Source of the DNA: Aliiglaciecola sp041538045
GTDB lineage: Bacteria; Pseudomonadota; Gammaproteobacteria; Enterobacterales; Alteromonadaceae
Direction of reading: 5' to 3'
Assembly: GCF_041538045.1 (NCBI RefSeq)
Contig: NZ_JBGOSE010000005.1
Coordinates: 124,001-188,000 of the forward strand
Length of the DNA stretch: 64,000 nucleotides
Below, one piece after another: positions 1 to 8,801 of this stretch. The notes beneath the pieces were generated by a model. That model ran no database searches, was not told the DNA's origin, and saw only the letters and a program-made list of their open reading frames with translations. The position numbers and the translations under genes are program-made. Every line of letters starts with the position of its first letter. Within the stretch, counting starts at the first letter, position 1.

Positions 1-714
1 GTAAAAAGCTCCAGTCGAAGAACGCCGCGTATTCAACTTAAACAGCACCAGAAATTGCACAGACAAGCACTTATCTTAGAAGATATGAGTTTTGGTTTCG
101 AAGAACAGCCCTTGTTCAAAGGAGCTAACCTGTTACTAGAAGCCGGCGCAAAGTTAGCGATTATTGGCGAAAACGGTGTGGGCAAAACCAGCTTTTTACG
201 TTGTTTGATGAACCAGTTACAAGCTGAAGGTGTAGTGAAGTGGTCTGAAAATGCCGCTGTGGGTTATTGCCCACAAGACAGTTCTGAAGACTTCGACTGT
301 GATTTAAGTCTTTTTGATTGGATGTCTCAGTGGCGTACACCCAAACATAACGATTTGATGGTGCGTGGTTTATTGGGCAGTTTGTTATTTAGTGCTGATG
401 ACTTCAATAAAAAAGCCAATGTATGTTCCGGTGGTGAGAAAAACCGTTTGTTATTTGGTAAGTTAATGATGGCTGACTTAAATGTCTTGGTGATGGACGA
501 ACCCACCAACCACATGGATATGGAAGCGATTCAGGCACTTAATGATGCGTTAACTGATTTTGATGGTACTTTAATTTTTGTTAGTCATGATCGCGAATTT
601 GTTTCATCTTTGGCGACTCGGGTGATTGAAATTAAAGATCAAGAAGTGATTGATTTCCAAGGTACCTATGACGAATACCTTGCTCATCAAGGACTGCAAA
701 AAGCAGTAGCCTAA
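1..714 (+). CDS. ABC-F family ATPase, C-terminal part (5' end outside window)
   Basis: The frame is open from base 1, so the gene starts upstream; about 237 residues of the second ATPase domain are present. Visible motifs are a Walker A GENGVGKT, the ABC signature CSGGEKNR, Walker B VLVMDEPTNHMD and the switch histidine in FVSHDREF. DEPTNH with no membrane segment is typical of ABC-F proteins, soluble twin-ATPase factors that act on the ribosome E site. The short tail ending in GTYDEYLAHQGLQ and the lack of a long C-terminal coiled coil resemble YbiT/EttA more than Uup. I would guess YbiT, but the N-terminal half needed to decide is missing. A hairpin terminator follows 58 bases after the stop. 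Confidence 0.88.
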   Translation, partial: VKSSSRRTPRIQLKQHQKLHRQALILEDMSFGFEEQPLFKGANLLLEAGAKLAIIGENGVGKTSFLRCLMNQLQAEGVVKWSENAAVGYCPQDSSEDFDCDLSLFDWMSQWRTPKHNDLMVRGLLGSLLFSADDFNKKANVCSGGEKNRLLFGKLMMADLNVLVMDEPTNHMDMEAIQALNDALTDFDGTLIFVSHDREFVSSLATRVIEIKDQEVIDFQGTYDEYLAHQGLQKAVA

Positions 715-771
715 TCCGCAAGTTTAGCTAGTTTTACTGGGGCACCTTGATGAGTGTTCAGTGCAGATAGA

Positions 772-799
772 AAGCGAGTACAAGTGACTCGCTTTTTTC
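772..799 (+). terminator. Rho-independent terminator after the ABC-F gene
   Basis: Perfect 8-bp stem AAGCGAGT (772-779) / ACTCGCTT (787-794) with a 7-nt loop, running into a T-run. The rest of 715-1030 shows no gene on either strand; it is AT-rich and presumably holds the promoter of the RND operon. Confidence 0.8.
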
Positions 800-1085
800 T
801 ATGTTTTATTCGTTAACCATTGTCATATTTTTCAGTATTTCTCCCAAGCGCTGAATAATAGTATCAATTTTCCCCTGAGTGCTTAATACACGGGTTTGAA
901 GCGTTCCGTAAGCGATATTTTAAGGTGAATAACAATGGTGTAAAGTTTACGTAAATTCCAATTCAAATTACTGCATCCCGCGTAAATTAACGATACTATT
1001 TTAACCAGAATGCCTTATTTACATAGTCTTATGCTGTCACAAATTTGTTTGTACAATAAAAACGTAAAGCTAATATCATGTTTGT

Positions 1086-2438
1086 TTGTTTGTTTTGGTC
1101 TTTTTGCACGGTTGTAGCTCCATCAAATTAGATCAGGAAAAGGAAGTTCCAGCATTACCCGATGAGTGGCAGTTTCAACACAATGCCGACGACGTCGACG
1201 ACAACTGGTTAGCAAATTTCACTTCCGAATCCGACAATCAACATTTAACCGCCTTGCTCAATGAAGCCATCCAGGCAAATCAGTCGATTCGTGCCCAAGC
1301 CTACGTAGTAGATATTGCGGCGCAGAATTTAACTATTGCCAAAAGTAATTTTTGGCCCGCTTTAGATGCATCCTTTGCTGCCTCGCGCAGCCAAAGTGGC
1401 GGAAATAGCTTTAGTTTAGAAGCGGATCTTTCCTACGAGCTCGATATTTGGGGCGCATTGTCAGACGCTGAACGTCAAGGAAAACTCAACTATTTGCAGG
1501 CCAAAGCTGAATTGGAAGAAGCGAGATTGCAACTAGCTGGTGATGTCATTATCGCTTATGCCAACGCTTCTAGGGCGCATCAACGTACAGCGTTAGCAGC
1601 CCAGCAAGTACAGAATTCATCGAAAATTTTAGACATTATTGAGCGCGGTTATAAAGCTGGTTTAAATGAATCCTTAGATGTTTACCTTGCTAGAAACGAG
1701 CTTAACAGTGATAAATCGACATTAGCAACCAATCAGCAAACCTTACTTGAAAGTGTAAGAGCATTGGAGCGATTGTTAGGTCGTTACCCAGATGCAAAAC
1801 TCGATGTGACTCAAGTCTTAGGCTTACCTGATGTGGACGTTGCTGTTGGTTTACCCTCTGAACTGGTCACACGCAAACCTGCTTTACAAGCTAGCTGGCT
1901 TGAGTTGATGTCGCAGGACGCTTCGCTAGCAATTGCTCACAAGGCGCGTTTTCCATCAATTAATTTAGGTGCCAGCTACGGACCCACAAGTGATTCTTTA
2001 TCAGATTTACTGTCAACCTCAGCTAGTTGGTCTTTGATTGGCAGTATTTCAGCACCGATTTTTAATGCTGGAAAGCTTAAGGCGAATGAAGAGATTGAGT
2101 TGTTAACCTTGAAACGTCTGGAAGAAAGTTATTTAAATACGGTTTTAAATGCCCTCTTAGAGGTGGAAAACACCCTGTCTGCTGAAGCGAGCTTAGTTGA
2201 GCGTTATCAAGCGACTGTCAAAGCCGCTGAAAATGCTAAGTTTGCAAACAAACTATCTTTTGAGCAATACCAAGCTGGTCTTGTGACTTACACCACAGTG
2301 TTAGAAGCCCAAGCGAGATTAATTGCGGCCGAAAATAATCTTATTGATATTAAAACTGATTTAATTGCGAATCGAGTTCAATTGCATGTTGCACTCGGAG
2401 GAGGAATCAACCTCTACGCCCCAATTCAAGAGCTTTGA
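1086..2438 (+). CDS. RND outer-membrane factor lipoprotein (TolC/NodT family), 5' end apparently frameshifted
   Basis: Outer-membrane channel of a tripartite efflux pump. The 450-residue frame has the two repeated OEP halves of the family, for example LSYELDIWGALSDAERQG and ISAPIFNAGKL, and about the usual length. It carries a lipobox LHGC only ten residues from the first possible start, a TTG at 1086; that leaves no positively charged n-region. In the neighbouring frame, ATG 1010 or 1031 opens a classic signal peptide with a Lys-rich n-region and hydrophobic core. It would join the lipobox frame, as GLLHGC, if the T5 run at 1101-1105 had four bases. The biological start is therefore probably 1010 or 1031, and the gene is either mutated or misread here. 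First gene of a three-gene operon; the fusion protein starts 4 bases after its stop. Confidence 0.85.
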   Translation: MFVLVFLHGCSSIKLDQEKEVPALPDEWQFQHNADDVDDNWLANFTSESDNQHLTALLNEAIQANQSIRAQAYVVDIAAQNLTIAKSNFWPALDASFAASRSQSGGNSFSLEADLSYELDIWGALSDAERQGKLNYLQAKAELEEARLQLAGDVIIAYANASRAHQRTALAAQQVQNSSKILDIIERGYKAGLNESLDVYLARNELNSDKSTLATNQQTLLESVRALERLLGRYPDAKLDVTQVLGLPDVDVAVGLPSELVTRKPALQASWLELMSQDASLAIAHKARFPSINLGASYGPTSDSLSDLLSTSASWSLIGSISAPIFNAGKLKANEEIELLTLKRLEESYLNTVLNALLEVENTLSAEASLVERYQATVKAAENAKFANKLSFEQYQAGLVTYTTVLEAQARLIAAENNLIDIKTDLIANRVQLHVALGGGINLYAPIQEL

Positions 2439-2442
2439 TTAA

Positions 2443-3732
2443 ATGGTAATTTCTAAAAAAATTGTATTGCCCATCGTTGTTGTACTTATTGCTGTTGTTG
2501 CGGTGGTGATTATTTATAACAACCCCCCTGCAGCTAAACGCCAACGCCCAGCAAGTGCTGCGGTTTTGAGTGTTGAAACCCAGTTATTGCAGCCAGAAAA
2601 GTTCCATATCACCTTGGACAGTTACGGTGTTGTTGCGCCGCGCACTCAAAGTACCTTAATGGCGCAGGTGGCGGGACAAATTGTGTATGTTGACGCTGAC
2701 TTCCGTGCTGGTGGATTTTTTCAAAAAGGCGATTTGTTGCTAGCAATAGATGACAGTGACTATCAAGCCGAAGTGAATATCGCCAAAGCAAACCTTATTA
2801 CTGCGCAACAAAATCTAGCTGAAGAAATGGCGCGCTCTGAACAAGCAAAAATTGATTGGCAGCGCTTAGGGGATAACCAAAAGCCCAGTGATTTGGTATT
2901 AAGAATACCTCAACAAGAGTCAGCCCAAGCTAACTTGGCCTCTGCTAAAGCGCAGCTAACAAAGGCAGAATTATCACTTAAGCGAACTAAAATCATTGCG
3001 CCATACAGTGGGCGTATTGTAAGCCAGAACGTTGATATTGGCACCGTAGTGTCAAGCAATACCGAGTTAGCCAGTATTTATGCCACTGACTACATGGAAG
3101 TCCGCTTAGCAATTAACAATAACGATTTAGGTTTTGTTGAACTACCCGAAGCCAATATTGACAATTCACTAACCACACCACCAATAAGTGTGACTTTTAC
3201 TTCTACCCTTATTGGCCAACAAAGTTGGACCGGTAAAATTGTCCGTACTGAAAGCGCCATCGATTCTGCGTCGCGACAATTGTATGTAGTGGCACAAATA
3301 GATAATCCTTTTGACCAAGACATTGAACGTGGTGTATCGATTAAAATTGGTGAGTACTTAACCGCGGAAATAGATGGTAAAACTATTGATAATGCTATTG
3401 TAATCCCCGTAACGTCTATCTATCAGGGGAGTTATGTTTATATTGAACAAGACGGTGTACTGCTTAGAAAAGAAATAGAAGTTGCATGGCAAAATGATAG
3501 CCGAGCGTTAATTAAATCGGGATTAGAAGGTGGTCAAGCCCTAGTTGTTACACCTTTAGGTCAGGTGAGTTCAGGTACGGCAGTATCTGTTATCAACGGT
3601 GATGGTAAAAGTAAAACGCAGGGTACGCGTGAGGGTAAAAACTCCTCCGCTAACAAGCCGGGCTCTAAAACAAGAGGTGAGCGTTCCAACAGCGAAAGAG
3701 GTGCCAACCGACCTCCACGTGAGGAAGGATAA
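2443..3732 (+). CDS. RND efflux periplasmic adaptor (membrane fusion protein, HlyD/AcrA type)
   Basis: Links the inner-membrane pump to the outer-membrane factor. One N-terminal membrane anchor (about residues 6-26) is followed by a lipoyl/barrel-sandwich half (STLMAQVAGQIVYV), a helical hairpin (about 105-180), the second lipoyl half (IIAPYSGRIVSQNVDIGTVV) and beta-barrel domains. The order is standard for the family at 429 residues. The last ~45 residues are an unusual hydrophilic tail rich in Lys, Arg, Ser and Gly ending PPREEG, beyond the normal fold and of unknown use. The next gene's ATG follows its stop codon directly, indicating translational coupling. The transported substrate cannot be inferred. 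Confidence 0.92.
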   Translation: MVISKKIVLPIVVVLIAVVAVVIIYNNPPAAKRQRPASAAVLSVETQLLQPEKFHITLDSYGVVAPRTQSTLMAQVAGQIVYVDADFRAGGFFQKGDLLLAIDDSDYQAEVNIAKANLITAQQNLAEEMARSEQAKIDWQRLGDNQKPSDLVLRIPQQESAQANLASAKAQLTKAELSLKRTKIIAPYSGRIVSQNVDIGTVVSSNTELASIYATDYMEVRLAINNNDLGFVELPEANIDNSLTTPPISVTFTSTLIGQQSWTGKIVRTESAIDSASRQLYVVAQIDNPFDQDIERGVSIKIGEYLTAEIDGKTIDNAIVIPVTSIYQGSYVYIEQDGVLLRKEIEVAWQNDSRALIKSGLEGGQALVVTPLGQVSSGTAVSVINGDGKSKTQGTREGKNSSANKPGSKTRGERSNSERGANRPPREEG

Positions 3733-6700
3733 ATGATAGCTTGGTTTGCAAAAAATTCAGTCGCAGCCAACTTGTTGATGATTACCATTATCGCAGCAGG
3801 TTTGTTGAGCTTGAACAGTCGTATCCCCCTCGAAGTTTTTCCGTCTTTTGAAATCGATGTGGTAACAGTGAGCGTTACCCTCGATGGCGCAACACCTGAA
3901 GATATCGAACAAGGTGTTACTATTCGTATTGAAGAGGCGGTGCAAGACCTTGAGGGTATCGCTAAGATTATTAGCCAATCTTCTGAAGGCGGCGGCAGTG
4001 TTACTTTTGAACTAGACAGTGATTATGACCGACGGGATTTACTGGCTGATATTAAAAGCCGAGTGGACGCAATCAATACTTTTCCTGCAAATGCAGAAAA
4101 TCCCGTGGTGGCCCTTGGTGATCGTAAAAGAGAAGTGATTACGGTGGCGGTTACTGCGCCTTATAGCGAAAGAGAAGTGCGCGAATATGCTGAATTAGTG
4201 CGTGATGATTTGCTCACCATCGACGGTATCACGCAAGTTGAAATGGATGGTATTCGTGATTACGAAATCGCCATTGAACTAAGCTTAGACAAAATTCGTG
4301 AACTAGATTTAACCATCAATGAAGTATCCAATATAATCGACAATAACAGTGTCGATGTGTCTGCTGGTAACTTACGAACTGAAAGTGGCGACGTTTTAAT
4401 TCGTTCGAAAGGCCAAGCTTATCGAAAAGACGAATTTGCCTCTATTCCTATCAAAACCAATCCTGATGGTTCTATAATCCGCCTTGATGATATTGCTAAT
4501 ATTTTAGATGGATTTGAAGAAACTCCGGTTCGCACCCGTTTTAATGGCCAGCAAGGTGCATTTATTGAGGTCTATCGCATCGGTCAACAAAGTGCTATTG
4601 AGGTTGCCGATAAAGTAAAAGAGTATGTTGACTCTCATCAACAAAGCTTACCTCAAGGGTTTAATTTAACCTATTGGGATGATGATTCACTAATCGTAAA
4701 AAGTCGTATATCGAGCCTAACATCCAATGCCATGCAAGGTGGGATTCTGGTTCTGGTTCTATTGACGTTATTCTTGCGCCCCTCAATCGCATTTTGGGTA
4801 TTTATTGGTATTCCAGTAGCCTTTATGGGCGCCTTTATTTTGATGCCATTTTTTGGTGTCACTTTAAATATGATGAGTGTATTTGGTTTCATTCTAGTGC
4901 TGGGGATTGTGGTGGATGATGCCATAGTCACAGGTGAGAATATTTACACCCATTTAGGTAAAGCTAAATCGGGTGAACAAGCCGCTATTGCGGGAACCTT
5001 AGAAGTAGCTAAACCAGTAACCTTTGGTATTCTTACCACTGTGGCGGCGTTTTTGCCTTTGGCATTTATTGAAGGGCGAAGAGGGGATGTCTTTGCGCAA
5101 ATACCCTATGTGGTTATCCCCGTTTTACTGTTGTCTTTAATTGAATCTAAATTTATTTTGCCTTCCCATTTGAAGCATCTAAAACTGCGCACTGAAAAAA
5201 CCAAGCAAAGCCGATTTGATAAATATCAGCAAAAATTTGCTGATGGTTTTGAACGGGCTATTTTACGTTTTTACCGACCTGCACTTATTACAACCTTAAG
5301 ATATAAATGGACTACCATAATGGTTTTCTGTGGTGTTTTTACGGTGATATTGACGTTGATTGTCAGCGGCTGGACACGTTTTGTGTTTTTCCCCAGAATT
5401 CCTAGTGAAACCGTTAGCGTATCACTGTCCATGCCCACGGGAACGGCATTTGATATTACCAATAAATACATCATACAAATTGCTCACCATGCGCGAGATT
5501 TGCAAGAAAAGTATGTTGATGAAGATACCGGTGAAAGTGTTATTTTGAACGTCCTTGCCACAACCGGTGGCAGAGGCGGCTCAACAAATTCAGGTAGCGT
5601 GCGATTTGAGATTAGTCCACCGGAATCAAGATCCTCGTCCATAACCTCTGAGCAACTGCTAAATGAATGGCGTAAGCTTATTGGTGAAATTCCCGGAGCG
5701 GAATCATTGAGTTACCGAGCAGAATTAGGGCGTTCGTCGGATCCTATTGATGTAAGGTTGAGCTCGAATAATGTGGCTACATTAGAAAATGTGGCTGACA
5801 AAGTAATTGAGCGATTAAACACCTATCCCACCGTCTATGATATTGCTGATAGTTTGTCTGATGGCAAACAAGAATTACAAATTGAATTAAATAAACAAGG
5901 AGAAGCCTTAGGTCTGTCTAGAGCTGACGTCATTGGCCAGATACGCAGTGCGTTTTTTGGTTCCCAAGTACAACGAATTCAGCGCGGTCGTGATGATGTA
6001 AAAGTGATGTTGAGACTGCCGTTAAGCGAGCGTCAATCGTTATCCAGTTTAACCAATTTGCTTATTGATGTGGGAAATAATGAAACCGTCCCACTGTCCA
6101 GTATTGCGACTTTGACTCCAGGCCAAAGCCCATCCTCCATTCGCCGTATAGACCGATTAAGAACCATCAGTGTTACTGCGGATGTAGATAAAAACAATAC
6201 TAATATGACAGTGTTGCAAGATGATCTTAATAACTACATTGCCGAGTTATTAACCCAGTATCCAGGGGTTACGTATGAACTCGAAGGAGAGGCCGAAGAG
6301 CAACGTGATTCATTTGGCTCTTTGGGAGTCGGCTTGGTAATTGTTCTTTTTGTCATCTATGCATTGCTCGCCATTCCCTTTAAATCCTATACCCAACCAT
6401 TGGTGGTAATGAGTGTGATCCCCTTCGGCGCAATTGGTGCTGTGGTTGGTCACTGGATCATGGGAATGGATTTAACCATCTTTAGTTTATTAGGGTTATT
6501 GGCCTTGGTGGGAATAGTCGTTAATGACTCATTGGTATTAGTGGATTATATTAATACCAAGCGGGAACAAGGCATGGAATTGTTAAAAGCGATTCTCACC
6601 GCGGGAGCATCACGTTTTAGACCCGTTATGCTCACTAGCTTAACCACCTTTATCGGCTTAATGCCGCTGTTATTTGAAAAATCCACCCAAGCACAATTTC

Positions 6701-6822
6701 TCATTCCAATGGCCGTCTCTTTAGGCTTTGGAATACTGTTTGCAACCTTTATCACCCTGATTCTTGTGCCTATTAATTATATGTTGCTGGAAGGATCACT
6801 GAAGCAACCTAAGAAAGGGTAA
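3733..6822 (+). CDS. RND family efflux pump, inner-membrane subunit (AcrB/MexF superfamily)
   Basis: Proton-driven exporter of 1029 residues, the family's usual size, with two repeats each made of one membrane helix, a large periplasmic loop and further helices. TM1 begins AKNSVAANLLMITIIAAG. The TM4 proton-relay acidic pair is seen in LVLGIVVDDAIVTGENI (about residues 390-406), and TM10 in LLALVGIVVNDSLVLVDYIN. Sequence such as IPLEVFPSF and RIDRLRTISV places it among HAE1-like pumps of environmental Gammaproteobacteria rather than heavy-metal CusA types. Co-transcribed with the adaptor and outer-membrane genes; a strong hairpin terminator starts 26 bases after the stop. No local regulator is seen, so control must come from elsewhere. 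Confidence 0.94.
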   Translation: MIAWFAKNSVAANLLMITIIAAGLLSLNSRIPLEVFPSFEIDVVTVSVTLDGATPEDIEQGVTIRIEEAVQDLEGIAKIISQSSEGGGSVTFELDSDYDRRDLLADIKSRVDAINTFPANAENPVVALGDRKREVITVAVTAPYSEREVREYAELVRDDLLTIDGITQVEMDGIRDYEIAIELSLDKIRELDLTINEVSNIIDNNSVDVSAGNLRTESGDVLIRSKGQAYRKDEFASIPIKTNPDGSIIRLDDIANILDGFEETPVRTRFNGQQGAFIEVYRIGQQSAIEVADKVKEYVDSHQQSLPQGFNLTYWDDDSLIVKSRISSLTSNAMQGGILVLVLLTLFLRPSIAFWVFIGIPVAFMGAFILMPFFGVTLNMMSVFGFILVLGIVVDDAIVTGENIYTHLGKAKSGEQAAIAGTLEVAKPVTFGILTTVAAFLPLAFIEGRRGDVFAQIPYVVIPVLLLSLIESKFILPSHLKHLKLRTEKTKQSRFDKYQQKFADGFERAILRFYRPALITTLRYKWTTIMVFCGVFTVILTLIVSGWTRFVFFPRIPSETVSVSLSMPTGTAFDITNKYIIQIAHHARDLQEKYVDEDTGESVILNVLATTGGRGGSTNSGSVRFEISPPESRSSSITSEQLLNEWRKLIGEIPGAESLSYRAELGRSSDPIDVRLSSNNVATLENVADKVIERLNTYPTVYDIADSLSDGKQELQIELNKQGEALGLSRADVIGQIRSAFFGSQVQRIQRGRDDVKVMLRLPLSERQSLSSLTNLLIDVGNNETVPLSSIATLTPGQSPSSIRRIDRLRTISVTADVDKNNTNMTVLQDDLNNYIAELLTQYPGVTYELEGEAEEQRDSFGSLGVGLVIVLFVIYALLAIPFKSYTQPLVVMSVIPFGAIGAVVGHWIMGMDLTIFSLLGLLALVGIVVNDSLVLVDYINTKREQGMELLKAILTAGASRFRPVMLTSLTTFIGLMPLLFEKSTQAQFLIPMAVSLGFGILFATFITLILVPINYMLLEGSLKQPKKG

Positions 6823-6827
6823 TTTAC

Positions 6828-7106
6828 TCATTTGCAGGCAATAAAAAAGCGGCATATTTGCCGCTCTTTTGGCGCTGCAAAATACTCAGGGAAATGCTTT
6901 TCAGCATAAGCGCGTACTTTGGGCGAGAGTATCTCTGAGCTGTTATATGCACCCATTGAACAATCGTAGAAACAATGTCCTTCAGCTTGTCCCATTAACA
7001 TCCAGGGTAACCAATGCGTAATTCGGCTCCATGCCCCAGAGTATTCAATGCTTGTGATATCTGGGTTAGCTAAATTATCTATGTTGATGACAGTGCAAGG
7101 CATCAA
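6828..7106 (-). pseudogene. C-terminal fragment of a DUF1838-like protein (tentative)
   Basis: A 92-residue frame with no convincing start signal. Its composition is protein-like: EYSGAWSRITHWLPWMLMG, then a conserved-looking stretch ending FPEYFAAPKE. This recalls the C-terminal region of DUF1838 proteins, which are normally about 300 residues and exported; the assignment is from memory of the pattern and is weak. The frame runs upstream only about eight codons before a stop, so any N-terminal two thirds is gone. It overlaps the RND terminator and lies in a region of decayed genes. It could also be a genuine small orphan gene. Confidence 0.35.
6848..6870 (+). terminator. Terminator of the RND operon
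   Basis: Perfect 7-bp stem AGCGGCA (6848-6854) / TGCCGCT (6859-6865) with a 4-nt loop, followed by CTTTT. An A-run on its left side means it could also act on minus-strand transcripts. Confidence 0.85.
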
Positions 7107-7222
7107 CGTGAGGTGATTGCCACGTTGACACCTTCAGACACTGGCAAGTTTATTGACTTGCTGGGTAAAGCAGCGCCCTGGTGAGGACACAATTATCAAA
7201 CCTTTGACAAAACCTCGGTCTG
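7107..7222. other. Decayed intergenic stretch
   Basis: No intact gene. On the plus strand an open run ending at a TGA near 7182 reads REVIATLTPSDTGKF, which looks like the tail of a real protein (perhaps a MarR-type regulator), but nothing upstream continues it. Best described as gene remnants between two degraded minus-strand genes. Confidence 0.3.
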
Positions 7223-8137
7223 TTAATGATGCTTATGTTTGTTTTCCAGCGGTTGCGAGGTAAAGTTGTGTAACACAATTGGGTCTTTGGATAAATCGAA
7301 AAAGATTGACCTCATAATGTCATGATTGTCCTTTACCCAATTCTCGTGTCTATGGCTATTCAAAGACGCCGCAACTTGATTACTCCCCCTCTTTTAACGC
7401 TGCAGTAGGTATATGAATATCCTTGCCATAAAGACGGCGCAGCTTTTCTGCGTTAACAAATACATGGGCGTGCCCCTGTCATACTCCTTCAGCGCTAAAG
7501 TCACCGTCAGTGGTCACCATATCTGGTGGTGAACCATGATCCCAACTTTAGACAAACCATTCTTACACTCTTCTTCCGTTGGTTTTGGCTCCATTGGGAG
7601 ATATACGGTTCTTTCATCTTGGGTTGGGCATTCAGGCCCTGGCGGCCAGTAGCCATAACCATAATCCAATGTACAGTTACTATTACTCACGTAACCCACA
7701 TCTTCACCAAAAGAAATGCTGTCTCCCATCTCTACAGAAGGGTAACCATTTACGAAGTCGGAACTGGCCTTCGGTCGTCCGCTCAAACCGTCTAATATGT
7801 CGTCGGTGATAAGTGTCTCGTAATTCGGGATACCTTGTGAAGTGACGACTGTGTATTCTTTGCCATCTATTTCTTCAACTTCAACAGACTGAACGTCGAC
7901 CTCTACGCCAATGCCGGTCTTTGAATCCAGAATATGCTTAGACAATTCGCCTGTTTCATTGATTATCCAAACTGATGAGTCGTTCTTAGTATCTTCATCT
8001 GTTGACGTATCGCTACCCGCATCAACACTGGGGCTAGAGTTTGAGGTTGAACTGTCAGTTTCACTCTCATCAGCGTCACTTCCTGAACATGCAGTTAAGG
8101 CCAAAAGGATTGCTGAACATAGCAGGGTCTTTTTCAT
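7223..8137 (-). pseudogene. Secreted lipoprotein gene broken by two frameshifts and a stop
   Basis: Starts at MKKTLLCSAILLALTAC, a lipoprotein signal with lipobox LTAC, followed by an acidic Ser/Asp/Thr-rich linker. The first open frame ends at TGA 7514-7516, but homologous-looking sequence continues in the other frames. It goes DHGSPPDMVTTDGDFSAEGV, a TGA at 7479-7481, GHAHVFVNAEKLRRLYGKD, a frame change near TAA 7380-7382, then NQVAASLNSHRHENWVKDN, ending at TAA 7223. GHAH-x-F-V-N with RLYG and a LKEGENQV-like turn is the layout of a periplasmic beta-domain seen in exported proteins with GHAHLYINGEK-type motifs. If intact it would be about 300 residues. Three separate lesions make a single sequencing error unlikely. 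Function unknown. Confidence 0.7.
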
Positions 8138-8316
8138 AAAATGCCAAGAGTTATTCATGGTAAATCACTTCAACAGAAAATATTTACCAGAGACTAAAGG
8201 GGTATTGTGCAGATTTAGCGCAAATTATAAGTAATTGTATAAGGGGCGAGATAAACGTTTAAATTTGAAATTTTTCTTTCTTTAAAAAGCTACATGTATC
8301 AGCAATTAGTGTTTTG

Positions 8317-8625
8317 TTAAGGAGCAAAAATTAGGAAAAAGATCAGAAAAAATAAAGCGAAAAAGATGATGCCCTTTTTATATCCGTTATTTCGGACTTT
8401 TATCCAAAAGGCCCTTTGGGCTTGTTGCTCAACATGGTTTAACAAGTGCTTACAGTGAGGGCACTTATTTCCTAGGTACATAATCAAATGGCAATTGGGG
8501 CACTTAGCTGAGGGAGAGAACTCAGCCATACCCATAATTGTCGGCTTTTTAGGTTTCTTCAGCTGTGGGGCATTTCTGGGTAAACTCAAATTTACGCTAT
8601 AGTTTGTCCCATCTTTATCGCTCAT
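8317..8625 (-). CDS. Small zinc-ribbon protein with C-terminal membrane helix
   Basis: Predicted 102 residues. Residues about 42-60 hold two Cys pairs, CPNC and CPHC, spaced like a small zinc ribbon. The last ~20 residues (IIFFALFFLIFFLIF) form a single hydrophobic helix, so the protein is probably tail-anchored with the ribbon in the cytoplasm. I do not recognise the family and no neighbour suggests a role. The clean domain order and absence of internal stops support a real gene. It stands alone, with about 176 bases to the next gene on the same strand. Confidence 0.6.
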   Translation of the reverse strand: MSDKDGTNYSVNLSLPRNAPQLKKPKKPTIMGMAEFSPSAKCPNCHLIMYLGNKCPHCKHLLNHVEQQAQRAFWIKVRNNGYKKGIIFFALFFLIFFLIFAP

Positions 8626-8801
8626 GTCCAGCTATTTAGCTTCAAATCTAAACCACAACCGTCATGGGGCACATATCTCGCCCAATGGGCCTGCTTTCAA
8701 CTGGGGTGGAGAGAGGATGGATGAATTACATTATTGCACCATGCCATCATTCTCAACTCAGATAAATGATGAAATAATGCCTGTTAGCCATGGATCTTGT
8801 T

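Noticed and set aside
7526..8234. Plus-strand frames of 76-107 codons over the lipoprotein pseudogene
   Set aside because: They are antisense shadows of the minus-strand lipoprotein frame, with unlikely amino-acid composition.
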